A stretch of 64,000 nt of DNA from an uncultured Flavobacteriaceae bacterium (GTDB lineage Bacteria > Bacteroidota > Bacteroidia > Flavobacteriales > Flavobacteriaceae), in contig CANKZG010000006.1 of the NCBI GenBank assembly GCA_947488435.1, positions 45,089 through 109,088 on the forward strand, in the 5' to 3' direction. The notes under the pieces were generated by a model. The model searched no databases and was not told the origin of the DNA. It saw only the letters and a list, made by a program, of their open reading frames with translations. Positions within the stretch are counted from its first letter, which is position 1, and each line of letters begins with the position of its first letter. The position numbers were made by a program, and so were the translations under genes. This document shows positions 17,443 through 26,761 of this stretch, piece after piece.

Positions 17443-18462
17443 ATGAATCTAAGTATCTTAATCCCAATGTATAACTCTGAAAAGTACATTGAGAGGTGTT
17501 TAAATAGTATTATCAATCAAAATATACCAGAAAGCGAATATGAAATTATTATTATGGACGACGGATCTACTGATAGTAGTAGACGTTTAGTTGAAGATTA
17601 TGTTCAGAATTACAGTAATATTTTTTTATATAAAGATAAAAATGAAGGCACGTATACCACTAGAAATAAGCTACTTAAATTAGCAAAAGGAGAATATATT
17701 TACAATATTGATGCGGATGATTACCTCGCGGGAAACCTGCTGAAACCGTTTCTAGAAGTGGCGCTACAAAATAGATTGGACATTTTGGGTTTTGATGCTA
17801 AAAGAACCTTAGAAGGTGAGGATTTTGAAATAAAAAATGTAGTTGAAAATTTAGACGCACCTAATATCATAGATGGTCATAGGTTTATTTTAGAAAATCC
17901 AAATCATAGAAATGAGGTTTGGTGGTATTTTTTGCGCGCTGACTTTCTAAAGAAAAATAAACTCTTCTTCGAAAAGAATGAGTATAATGCTGATGTAGTT
18001 TTTACCATTAAACTTTTCCTTGCGGCCAAGAGAATAGCTTTTTTCCCTGTTGAAGTCTATCGTTATTTTCAATCTAATGATTCGCTCATGCGAAACACTG
18101 ATTTGATTAAAGGGAAAAAATTGATTCAGTATTTGTTGCAAATGGTAATAGATTTAAACGATTTAATTAAAGAACTGGAAAACAGTACAGTACCACCAGA
18201 CGATTCTATTTTGAATCAGTTAAGAGAAAGAAGAGATCGGTTTATTCGTACTTTGGTAATCAAGTTAATAAAGGGGAAAATAAGTACAAAAGAGATCGAT
18301 ACTGTTTTGGAAGAATTAAAAAATCATGATGTTTACCCAATTAAAAACTATGTTATTCCTGAAAAAAAAATAATACAGCATAAATTAATTAAAAATGTAA
18401 TTAATAAAAAGTATTTGGTTTATCTCGTATCCAAATTTTATACTTTTAATGCGGTCAGATAG
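17443..18462 (+). CDS. Family 2 (GT-A) glycosyltransferase
   Basis: A 339-residue cytosolic or peripheral enzyme. The N-terminal 110 residues form the GT2 nucleotide-sugar domain: LSILIPMYNSEKYIERCLNSI, the UDP-contact segment IIMDDGSTDSS, and the metal-binding DXD motif within YNIDADDYL (about residues 91-97). The second half carries acceptor-side helices and a charged tail. It would transfer a sugar from an activated donor to cell-surface glycan or protein. No other glycan genes adjoin, so the acceptor is unknown. It has its own promoter and a downstream bidirectional terminator. Confidence 0.9.
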   Translation: MNLSILIPMYNSEKYIERCLNSIINQNIPESEYEIIIMDDGSTDSSRRLVEDYVQNYSNIFLYKDKNEGTYTTRNKLLKLAKGEYIYNIDADDYLAGNLLKPFLEVALQNRLDILGFDAKRTLEGEDFEIKNVVENLDAPNIIDGHRFILENPNHRNEVWWYFLRADFLKKNKLFFEKNEYNADVVFTIKLFLAAKRIAFFPVEVYRYFQSNDSLMRNTDLIKGKKLIQYLLQMVIDLNDLIKELENSTVPPDDSILNQLRERRDRFIRTLVIKLIKGKISTKEIDTVLEELKNHDVYPIKNYVIPEKKIIQHKLIKNVINKKYLVYLVSKFYTFNAVR

Positions 18463-18774
18463 ATGAAAAAGTTGACGGAAAGCTCAAAATTTGTTCAACT
18501 TTATGTACTACTTGTTATTAATTATAACAGCTAAAGATCGAACATATAAATAGTAAATACTTTTTTGCAAATAAATTTTAAGATTGTAAATAAGGGTTAT
18601 TGTAATAGCATAAAAAAAAGGGTTAGAACTTATTCTAACCCTTTTTAATAATTTCAAATTAATTATGTTCTCATATCGAATAATCCATTCGATTACGAAG
18701 ATGATTTAATTTGTATATATTTTCATTAAATTAATACAAATTGGTATTTCATCTTATACGAGAATTTTAGATTC
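18463..18774. other. 312-base intergenic region between convergent genes
   Basis: AT-rich DNA between the glycosyltransferase and the lipoprotein gene. It contains the bidirectional terminator at 18612-18650 and nothing else that I can support. Confidence 0.6.
18612..18650. terminator. Bidirectional rho-independent terminator
   Basis: A perfect 9-bp stem GGGTTAGAA (18620-18628) and TTCTAACCC (18633-18641), 4-base loop, with an A run before and a T run after, so it can stop transcription from both sides. It lies between the convergent glycosyltransferase and lipoprotein genes. Confidence 0.85.
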
Positions 18775-19716
18775 CTAATGTTTTCTTCTTAAGTTCTTAC
18801 ACCAAAGTCTAAAGTCGAAATCCATAACCCATAATTGTTCTCCAGTATATCGATCAGTGATGAAACCCCAAGAACTAAACCCAAGTGCTCCAATATTAGA
18901 ATCGAATCCAGCACCGTTAGCACCTAATTGACCTCTAAAATTAGATGACTCAGTATTAGGATTACTTGGACTACTATCTCCTCTAAGTTCTAAACCATAA
19001 ACGCCTGTTCCTAGACAGTCATCGCCCCATGCAGCAATTCTACTTCGAGAAGCATCAATATCATAATATACTAAATCTTCCTTATCTGCAGCTTGTGATG
19101 CACAACCTGGCTCTAGCTTAAATTCTCCACCCATAGCGCTAAATTCACCATACGTTTTTCGATCTTTCAACCATACATTTACAAAAACTTTACAGCTACC
19201 TTCATTCATTGTGGTAATACCTCTAATTAATGCGGTACCGTTGCTAAATGTTGCAAAGATCAACTTGCGTCTATTCGTTGAAGAAAAATACGCTGTAGGA
19301 TTAAAAAAGTCAGTTTCATTTTCAGGCCACCACATATTCGACATAGGTTGACGATCTTCAAAAGGACATCTGTCTGCATCTTTAACAAGACATATAGATG
19401 TTAAACGCGGTCGGTACGAATAGTAAGTGCTATTCACTTCTTTATCATCTGTACTTTCTTCTAAATCAGCAGTTGAAATTACGTCCAAATCTAAACTCTC
19501 AATTTCCTCTAAATTTAAACCGTTAAGTTCCTCTATAAATGATTGTTGAATTACGTCGAAGTCGACTTCTTCAATATCTATTGGGGTTTCAGCTTCTGCC
19601 TGATCTTCAATTTCCAATGCAGCTTCTGGTGCTTCCGTAATGGTGGAAAGATCTTCAGTTTCGCAACCAATGAAGACAATTGCGATTATACAAAAAAAAG
19701 GTAAAATTTTTCTCAT
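18775..19716 (-). CDS. Acidic exported lipoprotein of unknown function
   Basis: About 313 residues from MRKILPFFC (19716); an alternative ATG is six bases upstream. The signal ends in the lipobox VFIGC, so the protein is lipid-anchored. A very acidic low-complexity region follows (about 20-95: EIEDQAEAETPIDIEEVDFD, LEEIESLDLD). The C-terminal 200 residues are a folded domain rich in Cys, Trp and Gly (CLVKDADRCPF, WWPENETDFFNP, LWVMDFDFRLWCKNL). I recognise no family. Because the domain contains paired Cys residues it is probably extracytoplasmic and disulfide-bonded. Confidence 0.65.
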   Translation of the reverse strand: MRKILPFFCIIAIVFIGCETEDLSTITEAPEAALEIEDQAEAETPIDIEEVDFDVIQQSFIEELNGLNLEEIESLDLDVISTADLEESTDDKEVNSTYYSYRPRLTSICLVKDADRCPFEDRQPMSNMWWPENETDFFNPTAYFSSTNRRKLIFATFSNGTALIRGITTMNEGSCKVFVNVWLKDRKTYGEFSAMGGEFKLEPGCASQAADKEDLVYYDIDASRSRIAAWGDDCLGTGVYGLELRGDSSPSNPNTESSNFRGQLGANGAGFDSNIGALGFSSWGFITDRYTGEQLWVMDFDFRLWCKNLRRKH

Positions 19717-19899
19717 GGTCATATTGTTATTTATTAAAATTTTAACAAAATTCAACTATTTGATCAAGGATATTATAAAAAATAGATAAATAGCCTTGAA
19801 ACTTAGTTAAAAGGGAAATCAGGTAAGTTCACCGTTGATTTTTGTAAGAAAGCTAAAGCAAAAAGTAAGGATATGTTCTATAAACTCTGATATATAGGA

Positions 19900-21018
19900 C
19901 TAATTGTTGAGCATCACTGGCATTACGAGCATAGTTACATGTTCGCCTTCGTCGAGACCGTCAGCGGGAGTTAAGATTCCAGCTCTATTAGGGAGACTCA
20001 TTTCTAGTGATACTTCGTCGGAGGTTAAATTCCCCAACATTTCCACTAAGAAACGGGAATTGAAACCAATTTGCATATCATCTCCTTGATAGGAACAAGT
20101 AAGACGTTCTTCTGCCTTATTGCTATAATCAATATCTTCCGCAGAGATATTTAATTCAGCTCCTGCAATTTTTAAGCGAATTTGATGTGTTGTCTTGTTA
20201 GAAAAAATAGAAACACGTCGAACCGAACTTAAGAACTGATTTCTTGCAATTGTAAGCTGATTGGGATTTTCTTTGGGAATTACGGCCTCGTAATTCGGAT
20301 ATTTTCCATCAATTAAACGGCAGATCAATTCTGTACTGTCAAAGCTGAATTTGGCATTACTCTCGTTGTATTGGATGGTAACTTCACTTTCACTTCCGGT
20401 CAAAATTCCTTTGAGAAGTGTTAAAGGTTTTTTGGGCATAATAAATTCCGCAACTTCCGAAGCACTTACATCTGTTCGTTGGTATTTTACCAACTTATGT
20501 GCATCGGTTGCTACAAAAGTTAAATTTTCAGGAGAAAACTGAAAAAACACACCACTCATTACTGGTCGCAAATCATCATTTCCAGCTGCAAAAATGGTTT
20601 TGTTAATTGCAGTAGCTAAAATATCGCCTAGCAATACGGTTTCACTAGGATTGGATAATTCTACCGCTTTTGGAAACTCTGCACCATCAGCATAAGCTAA
20701 AGCATATTTTCCGTGGTTAGAACTTATTTCAACCGTATTATTATTTTCAACAACAAAGGTTAGTGGTTGCTCTGGAAATGTTTTTAACGTATCTAGTAAT
20801 AATCGCGCTGGTACCGCTATTGTTCCTTCATTATCAGATTCTACCTCCAATACAGAACTCATTGTAGTCTCTAAATCCGAAGCAGAAACCGTGAGTTGAT
20901 TTTGCTTTAAGTCAAAAAGAAAATTATCCAGAATAGGGAGCGTATTACTGTTGTTAATAACACCTCCTAAAACCTGTAATTGCTTTAATAAATACGTACT
21001 AGATACGATAAACTTCAT
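19900..21018 (-). CDS. dnaN: DNA polymerase III subunit beta (sliding clamp)
   Basis: A 372-residue protein of standard length with three repeated clamp domains. The start MKFIVSSTYLLKQLQVLGGVI, the middle segment AGNDDLRPVMSGVFFQF and FVATDAHKLVKY, and the C-terminal closing strand TMLVMPVMLNN are characteristic. The dimer encircles DNA and tethers polymerase III and other partners. It lies downstream of gldG on the same strand, a neighbourhood also seen in other Flavobacteria, but with a 155-base gap containing a possible promoter of its own. Confidence 0.98.
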   Translation of the reverse strand: MKFIVSSTYLLKQLQVLGGVINNSNTLPILDNFLFDLKQNQLTVSASDLETTMSSVLEVESDNEGTIAVPARLLLDTLKTFPEQPLTFVVENNNTVEISSNHGKYALAYADGAEFPKAVELSNPSETVLLGDILATAINKTIFAAGNDDLRPVMSGVFFQFSPENLTFVATDAHKLVKYQRTDVSASEVAEFIMPKKPLTLLKGILTGSESEVTIQYNESNAKFSFDSTELICRLIDGKYPNYEAVIPKENPNQLTIARNQFLSSVRRVSIFSNKTTHQIRLKIAGAELNISAEDIDYSNKAEERLTCSYQGDDMQIGFNSRFLVEMLGNLTSDEVSLEMSLPNRAGILTPADGLDEGEHVTMLVMPVMLNN

Positions 21019-21126
21019 GGGTACTGTTTTAATTGATCCGATTGCTTTTGGAAAAGAGATAAATACAATTTACCTCATTCGAGATTTTGTGAAAATTGAG
21101 TGATCCTTTCCTTCATCTGCTAGAAA

Positions 21127-21162
21127 CAAAGATATTTTAAATGTCCTTTTCTAGGAAACAAA
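21127..21162 (-). promoter_or_regulatory. Possible dnaN promoter
   Basis: On the minus strand TTTG (21159-21162) and TATCTTTG (21127-21134) fit the Bacteroidota promoter pattern, though the 24-base spacer is slightly long. It is located 110 bases upstream of the dnaN start codon. Confidence 0.35.
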
Positions 21163-21173
21163 CTTATTAACAC

Positions 21174-22838
21174 TTAAGAACCATATTTTTTCTTTCTGAT
21201 GCTATGAAAAAATAACCCAAAAAGAAAGACCAAAACTACGGGAAGCCCAACGGTAATAAGCTGCCATTTGGTCTTTTGTGCGCTAACTTTTTTCTGATCT
21301 AAAAAAGGGATAGCTATTTTTTTAGTTCGAATGTTTATAAGTCCGGTGTCATCCAATAGATAATTGATACTATTCACTAAAAATTCCTTGTTGCCATAAG
21401 AATTGTTAGTCCATTTATCGTAGCCCAATTCTAAGGGGCGTCCCTGGCGAATTTGATTTTTGATGATATCTCCATCTGCAACAACTAGCATTTTATTGAA
21501 AGTTCCATTTTCGATTGCTCCCTCTAAGGGTATGGGTTTTACCCTATTTACAAATGCTGAATTAAAATTACCTTCTATTAAAACTGCCAAAGGATTATTA
21601 CCATCTGTATATGTTTCTTTTTTTGGCGGATTTCCAATAATATCTAAAGAAATTTGCCGCGGCACACCTTCGGCCTTTGATAGCGGCGAGCTGTAATACA
21701 AAATTGTTTTTTTATTTCCATTAGGTAGCGTATCAATCGTATTGGCAAACTGTAACCGAAGCGCCTCTGTATTAGTGTTTATAGCATGATTATTTCTCGA
21801 AAACACCATGGGATTATATAACCAGGGTAGGGGGTTGTACTGCGCATTTGGACCCTCTTCATCGGCAAGAACAATCTGGGTGAAATAAAGATCATTAACC
21901 AATACCGGATTTATCCGAATTCCGTACTTAAAGAAGAAATCTGTTAGATTTAAATCACGTTGCAGTGCTAACGACCTTCCTTCTGGATTTCGAAGACTAT
22001 CCAATTCCATAGCAACTTTATCAATCAACCACATGGTTTTTCCTCCATGAACGATAAACTGATCTAAAACATATTTTTCTGCATCGGAGAATGCCTGAGT
22101 AGGCTTGGCAATAAGTGCCAAATCATACGTACGTAATTGATTTAAAGTTTGTTGCGGATTGCTGGCCACAGAATCTAACGTAATAGCACCAATATTATAA
22201 TAATCTCGAATACTACTGAGGTAATCAGCCATGAAAATATCATCCAGTTCTCCATTTCCTTTGATTACAGCAACCTTCTTTTTTTCTTGAATGCCTATTT
22301 TGGTAAAGGCATCAGCAAAGGCGTATTCTAAATGCTGAACGGAATTAGATACGCGCTGTTCTGCTGTAGCTCCAATTTTATTTTTTAATAAAGGAACCCG
22401 AACACTTTTATTTTCATAATTTACAATTGCCCATGGAAATACTACTTCTTGTGAAACCTTACCATTATCTTCTGAGGTGATACTAGCTCCTTTTAGGCCT
22501 AAGCTTTCTAATTCAGCAATCGTTTTATTTATGGATGTGACACCTTTCAAAGGATCTACAAAGTCTATTTTAATGTTGGTGTTAGCAAGTGCATAAGCAG
22601 CTAATATTTCCCCAACTTCAACCTTTAATTTTGCAAACTCTGAAGGTAGTGTTCCTTCTAAAAGAACATCGATCAACACAGGGCTTTCAAATTTTTCCGT
22701 AGCAGCTATAGCTGGTTCCGAAAGCGTATAGCGTTGATCTTCAGTCAAGTCAAAGCGGAAGTTTAAGAAACCAATCAAAAAGTTAATAAGTAGGAGTAGG
22801 GCGAGTGCCTTTAGTACAAGAAGTATGGTCTTTTGCAT
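21174..22838 (-). CDS. gldG: Gliding-motility ABC transporter component GldG
   Basis: A 554-residue protein with one N-terminal TM (LALLLLINFLIGFLNF), the family motif FDLTEDQRYTLSE, a long periplasmic ABC-auxiliary domain (GldG/Gtf-like, including LIAKPTQAFSDAEKYVLDQF and MWLIDKV), and a C-terminal TM (LITVGLPVVLVFLFGLFF) before a basic tail. Together with GldF and the ATPase GldA it forms an ABC complex required for gliding in flavobacteria. It overlaps gldF by one base (TAATG), giving translational coupling. gldA is not in the window. Confidence 0.93.
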   Translation of the reverse strand: MQKTILLVLKALALLLLINFLIGFLNFRFDLTEDQRYTLSEPAIAATEKFESPVLIDVLLEGTLPSEFAKLKVEVGEILAAYALANTNIKIDFVDPLKGVTSINKTIAELESLGLKGASITSEDNGKVSQEVVFPWAIVNYENKSVRVPLLKNKIGATAEQRVSNSVQHLEYAFADAFTKIGIQEKKKVAVIKGNGELDDIFMADYLSSIRDYYNIGAITLDSVASNPQQTLNQLRTYDLALIAKPTQAFSDAEKYVLDQFIVHGGKTMWLIDKVAMELDSLRNPEGRSLALQRDLNLTDFFFKYGIRINPVLVNDLYFTQIVLADEEGPNAQYNPLPWLYNPMVFSRNNHAINTNTEALRLQFANTIDTLPNGNKKTILYYSSPLSKAEGVPRQISLDIIGNPPKKETYTDGNNPLAVLIEGNFNSAFVNRVKPIPLEGAIENGTFNKMLVVADGDIIKNQIRQGRPLELGYDKWTNNSYGNKEFLVNSINYLLDDTGLINIRTKKIAIPFLDQKKVSAQKTKWQLITVGLPVVLVFLFGLFFHSIRKKKYGS

Positions 22839-23569
22839 TATCTACTTAGATTTTTAAGGTGAGCAGTAGTCAGGTAAAGAAAGAACAGCGTAATACTCAT
22901 AAAATAAACAAGGTCTTGCAGGTCTAAAATACCTCGAGCAACACTGTCAAAATGTGCTTTCATACCCAAATTTTTAACTTGTAAGGCTAAGCTTCCATCC
23001 CCAGTAAGACTTGCAATTCCTTCAAAACCATAATACAGCAGAAAGGAAACTCCAGCAGCAACAATAAAAGAAACAATTTGATTTGAAGTAAGCGAAGAGC
23101 AAAACACACCAATTGCAGTATAGGCACATACTAAGAATAAGAGGCCAAAATAAGATCCCCATACAACACCCATATCCAGATTACCAGAGGTTGTTCCTAA
23201 TTGCCAGATAACATAAACATATATAAGGGTAGGCATAAGCGCGATTATAGCTAATAAGGCATTACCAAAGAATTTCCCCAATACCGTTTCCCACAATGAA
23301 ATGGGTTTTATGAATAATAATTCTAAAGTTCCCATCTTTCGTTCTTCTGAAAAGCTCTTCATAGTTATTGCCGGAATTAAAAAAAGAAATATCCAGGGTA
23401 CTAAAAGAAAAAAGTTACTTAACTCAGCAAAACCGGCATCAAAGATGTTATAAGGACCTTTAAAAACCCATAAAAACAAACCGGTTAAAACTAAAAATAA
23501 TCCTACCACCAAATACCCAATAGATGAGGTAAAAAAAGATCTTATTTCTCGCTTAAATATCGCCAACAT
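22838..23569 (-). CDS. gldF: Gliding-motility ABC transporter permease GldF
   Basis: A 243-residue polytopic protein with six predicted helices. The start FKREIRSFFTSSIGYLVVGLF and the cytoplasmic coupling motif TMKSFSEERKMGTLELLFIKPI are typical of ABC-2 permeases of the GldF type. It is co-transcribed with gldG (one-base overlap) and lies 12 bases downstream of the ABM-domain gene, so a four-gene operon is likely. The length is normal. Confidence 0.94.
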   Translation of the reverse strand: MLAIFKREIRSFFTSSIGYLVVGLFLVLTGLFLWVFKGPYNIFDAGFAELSNFFLLVPWIFLFLIPAITMKSFSEERKMGTLELLFIKPISLWETVLGKFFGNALLAIIALMPTLIYVYVIWQLGTTSGNLDMGVVWGSYFGLLFLVCAYTAIGVFCSSLTSNQIVSFIVAAGVSFLLYYGFEGIASLTGDGSLALQVKNLGMKAHFDSVARGILDLQDLVYFMSITLFFLYLTTAHLKNLSR

Positions 23570-23581
23570 TGACTTACTAAT

Positions 23582-23872
23582 TTATGAGGTAATGTTTTCT
23601 AAACTCCATGCCTCGGGTTTTGCATCAAACAATTTTTTGGTTTCTTTCCAGACTCCTTTAAAAAAATCTGAATGTCTATAGTTCTCCAAAGCTTCTAAAG
23701 AATCCCAATGACTATAGGTAAAAAAAATATTAGGGTTATTCGCATCCTGATATAAATCCACTAAACTACAGCCTTCAAAATTTTGAATGTGAGAGCGTGA
23801 TGTCTCAAATACTTCTTTGAATGCTGAGACATTCTCTTTCTTAAAATGCAGTTTAACAATCCGTAATAACAT
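23582..23872 (-). CDS. Antibiotic biosynthesis monooxygenase (ABM) domain protein
   Basis: A 96-residue dimeric alpha+beta-barrel protein: VKLHFKKENVSAFKEVFETS, the strand CSLVDLYQDANNPNIFFTYSHWDS and the helix ALENYRHSDFFKGVWKE match the ABM family. Members include quinol and haem-degrading monooxygenases, but many have no known substrate. The start codon abuts the stop of the adenosyltransferase gene (TAG-ATG), and gldF follows after 12 bases; the operon structure is conserved enough to suggest co-expression, not shared function. Confidence 0.85.
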   Translation of the reverse strand: MLLRIVKLHFKKENVSAFKEVFETSRSHIQNFEGCSLVDLYQDANNPNIFFTYSHWDSLEALENYRHSDFFKGVWKETKKLFDAKPEAWSLENITS

Positions 23873-24703
23873 CTATGTAAAATTTACAATAATCGTATCT
23901 CTATAATCTAACCCTAAAAGTGTAGAAGCTCCTCCCACCGTATTTAAGTTACTTTTATAAATAGCAAGTTCAATATAGTCTGAGGAATTAAAGAGTGCTA
24001 AAAGATCACCAGGCCCTTTACGTTGACTTTTTTCCAGATCAAAATTAATAATATCGCTATAGGTATGATGTATTTCTCGTAGTTTTTTACTTCGCGCGTT
24101 AATTTCAAAAGATCTTCCATTGCGATAAGCTTCAAACAGATTTTTTTCAATATTGGTAACTACATTGCCATAGTTGTCGATATAAATTACACTACCAGTT
24201 ATGGTATTGCCATCATTTGAAATCCTTGGTGCAAATTCCTTTAACTCCTTTAGCGCATCGAAAGGTTTCCCTACCACTTCTAAGGTGCCACCTCTTGCGA
24301 TATGACAACCCACTTGAATAAACACATCTAGTACAGGAAATGATCCATGAATTGGATTTGGAATATTAATTTCCATAACCTTTTCAGGTTTTACCGCTGC
24401 TGTTATTAAACAAATTACGCCATTATTAGCACTTACAAAGTAATGCCCATCCGCATATACGACAATATGCTGGTTTTCAGGAGTAGGTTCTGCATCTACA
24501 CCAACAATGTGAATTGTACCTTTCGGGAAGGTTTGATAAGAGTTTTTAAGGATGTAGGCGCACTCCGGAATATTAAATGGACTAATATTATGTGAAATAT
24601 CAACAATTGTGGCTTCCTCAAGTTCTCTATAAATTGCCCCCTTTATAGCACCTACAAAATGATCTTTATGTCCAAAATCAGTCGTTAATGTAATAATTGC
24701 CAT
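23873..24703 (-). CDS. SAM hydroxide adenosyltransferase (DUF62 family)
   Basis: A 276-residue enzyme of the family that splits S-adenosylmethionine with water/hydroxide to adenosine and methionine (relatives include fluorinase and chlorinase). It has the typical N-terminal TLTTDFGHKDHFVGAIKGAI, DISHNISPFNIPECAYIL and HIVGVDAEP, the active segment SANNGVICLI, and the C-terminal domain with YIDNYGNVVTNIEKN and GPGDLLALFNSSDYIELA. No halogenase-specific loop was noticed, so the hydroxide type is preferred. It leads the operon into the ABM gene, gldF and gldG. Confidence 0.88.
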   Translation of the reverse strand: MAIITLTTDFGHKDHFVGAIKGAIYRELEEATIVDISHNISPFNIPECAYILKNSYQTFPKGTIHIVGVDAEPTPENQHIVVYADGHYFVSANNGVICLITAAVKPEKVMEINIPNPIHGSFPVLDVFIQVGCHIARGGTLEVVGKPFDALKELKEFAPRISNDGNTITGSVIYIDNYGNVVTNIEKNLFEAYRNGRSFEINARSKKLREIHHTYSDIINFDLEKSQRKGPGDLLALFNSSDYIELAIYKSNLNTVGGASTLLGLDYRDTIIVNFT

Positions 24704-24748
24704 GCAGTGCTGTTGATATGTTTTTCTATGAGCAAACTGATTTTTAAC

Positions 24749-24756
24749 TAAGTTTG
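24749..24756 (+). promoter_or_regulatory. Possible phoH -7 element
   Basis: TAAGTTTG fits TAnnTTTG and lies 76 bases upstream of the phoH start. On the minus strand TAATTTTG (24762-24769) also fits, 59 bases before the adenosyltransferase start, so the 128-base divergent gap seems to hold both promoters. No good -33 was found for either. Confidence 0.35.
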
Positions 24757-24831
24757 TTAAACAAAATTACATAAAAAATAAGCTAAAGGAAATTTATATT
24801 TCTCCGTAAAATTCTCAAACACTCATATTCT

Positions 24832-25785
24832 TTGAACGAACTTATTATAGAACTTACCGATATTAGCCCAAGAGAGTTTTTTGGGCAGGCAAATGCAAAC
24901 ATCGATTTACTTAAAAAATACTTTCCCAAGCTTAAGATTGTGGCTAGGGGAAGCAAGATTAAGGTATATGGCGATGAAGAACTTTTAGAAGAGTTTGATC
25001 GCCGATTTGATATGCTAAGCGCCCACTTTGCCAAATACAATAAATTGGACGAAAATGTTATTGAACGTGTATTGACCAGTAATAGTAAGGAAGATTATGA
25101 ATCTTCGGAAAGCAGTGGTAATGTATTGGTACATGGCGTTAATGGAAAATTGATTAAGGCGCAAACTGTTAATCAACGGAAGTTGGTGGATGCGATGCAT
25201 AAAAATGACATGGTTTTTGCAATAGGACCCGCTGGAACAGGAAAAACGTATACAGGTGTTGCGTTGGCCGTAAATGCCTTAAAGAATAAGGAGGTAAAAC
25301 GGATTATCTTAACCCGACCTGCAGTCGAAGCAGGGGAAAACCTAGGGTTTTTACCAGGAGATCTAAAAGAAAAACTAGATCCTTACATGCAGCCCTTGTA
25401 TGATGGGCTTCGCGATATGATTCCTGCAGAAAAATTAACGCATTATATTGAAAATGGGACCATACAAATCGCACCACTAGCATTTATGCGCGGGCGGACT
25501 CTCGATAATGCTTTTGTGATTTTGGACGAAGCGCAAAATACTACACACGCGCAAATGAAAATGTTTTTAACGCGGATGGGAAAAAACGCAAAATTTTTAA
25601 TTACCGGAGATCCAGGACAAATAGATTTACCCAGACGTATAATTTCTGGTTTAAAAGAAGCCCTACTGGTTTTAAATAATACGGACGGAATTTCTATTGT
25701 GTATTTAGATGATAAGGATGTGATTCGACACAAACTGGTGAAGAAAGTTATCGACGCATATAAAAATATAGAACATCAGAATTAG
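24832..25785 (+). CDS. phoH: PhoH family ATPase
   Basis: A 317-residue protein with an N-terminal KH-like region (1-110) and a P-loop ATPase domain: Walker A GPAGTGKTYT, TRPAVEAGENLGFLPGD, Walker B FVILDEAQNTT and TGDPGQIDLP. PhoH proteins are linked to RNA metabolism and phosphate stress. The first codon is TTG; no ATG lies between the preceding in-frame stop (24784) and the conserved start NELIIELTDISPREFFGQ, so a TTG start is chosen. purC follows after nine bases. Confidence 0.93.
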   Translation: MNELIIELTDISPREFFGQANANIDLLKKYFPKLKIVARGSKIKVYGDEELLEEFDRRFDMLSAHFAKYNKLDENVIERVLTSNSKEDYESSESSGNVLVHGVNGKLIKAQTVNQRKLVDAMHKNDMVFAIGPAGTGKTYTGVALAVNALKNKEVKRIILTRPAVEAGENLGFLPGDLKEKLDPYMQPLYDGLRDMIPAEKLTHYIENGTIQIAPLAFMRGRTLDNAFVILDEAQNTTHAQMKMFLTRMGKNAKFLITGDPGQIDLPRRIISGLKEALLVLNNTDGISIVYLDDKDVIRHKLVKKVIDAYKNIEHQN

Positions 25786-25794
25786 AAATTACCA

Positions 25795-26760
25795 ATGCGC
25801 AATACCATAGTTAGTTCAGATTTTAATTTTCCTGGCCAAAAAAAGGTTTACAAGGGAAAAGTACGGGAGGTGTATCATTTAGAAAACGATATCTTAGTTA
25901 TGATTGCTACGGATAGACTTTCTGCTTTTGATGTGGTAATGCCCAAGGGAATTCCATATAAAGGTCAAATTTTAAACCAAATTGCAACCAAAATGATGTC
26001 GGCAACCGAAGACATTGTTCCCAATTGGTTGTTAGCTACTCCAGATCCTAATGTTGCTATAGGTCATGCTTGTGAACCCTTTAAAGTAGAAATGGTTATT
26101 CGTGGATATATGTCTGGTCATGCCGCTCGTGAGTACAAATCAGGAAAGCGCATGCTGTGCGGGGTACCCATGCCTAATGGGATGCGAGAAAACGATAAGT
26201 TTCCATCTCCTATTATTACCCCTGCAACTAAAGCTGAGATGGGAGATCATGACGAAGACATTTCCAGAGAAGAAATTCTGGAACGTGGAATTGTTACTGA
26301 AGCAGATTATAAAGTTTTGGAAGGTTATACAAAAGCGTTGTTTCAAAGAGGTAGTGAAATAGCTGAAAAGCAAGGCTTAATTTTAGTGGATACTAAATAT
26401 GAATTCGGAAAAACTACTTCAGGGGAGATTGTTTTGATTGATGAAATTCACACCCCAGATTCTTCACGCTACTTTTATGCCGATGGTTATGCCGAACGAC
26501 AAGCTAAAGGAGTTGCTCAAAAACAACTGTCGAAAGAATTTGTGCGGCAGTGGCTTATTGCCAATAACTTTCAAGGCTTGGAAGGACAGGTTGTTCCCCA
26601 GATGTCTGATGATTATATAACAACTGTCTCAGAGCGGTATATAGAACTTTATGAGAATATTACAGGAGATTCTTTTATAAAAGCCAATATAAGCGCTATC
26701 CAAGAACGTATTTTAAATAATGTACTTTCTTATTTGAAATCGTTAAATGAAGTAACTTAG
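25795..26760 (+). CDS. purC: SAICAR synthase (phosphoribosylaminoimidazole-succinocarboxamide synthase)
   Basis: A 321-residue enzyme of purine synthesis; it ligates CAIR with aspartate using ATP. The conserved segments are [82 protein letters not shown]. The length corresponds to the longer type with an extended C-terminus. It is the second gene after phoH and converges with the squalene synthase gene two bases beyond its stop. Confidence 0.96.
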   Translation: MRNTIVSSDFNFPGQKKVYKGKVREVYHLENDILVMIATDRLSAFDVVMPKGIPYKGQILNQIATKMMSATEDIVPNWLLATPDPNVAIGHACEPFKVEMVIRGYMSGHAAREYKSGKRMLCGVPMPNGMRENDKFPSPIITPATKAEMGDHDEDISREEILERGIVTEADYKVLEGYTKALFQRGSEIAEKQGLILVDTKYEFGKTTSGEIVLIDEIHTPDSSRYFYADGYAERQAKGVAQKQLSKEFVRQWLIANNFQGLEGQVVPQMSDDYITTVSERYIELYENITGDSFIKANISAIQERILNNVLSYLKSLNEVT

Positions 26761-26761
26761 T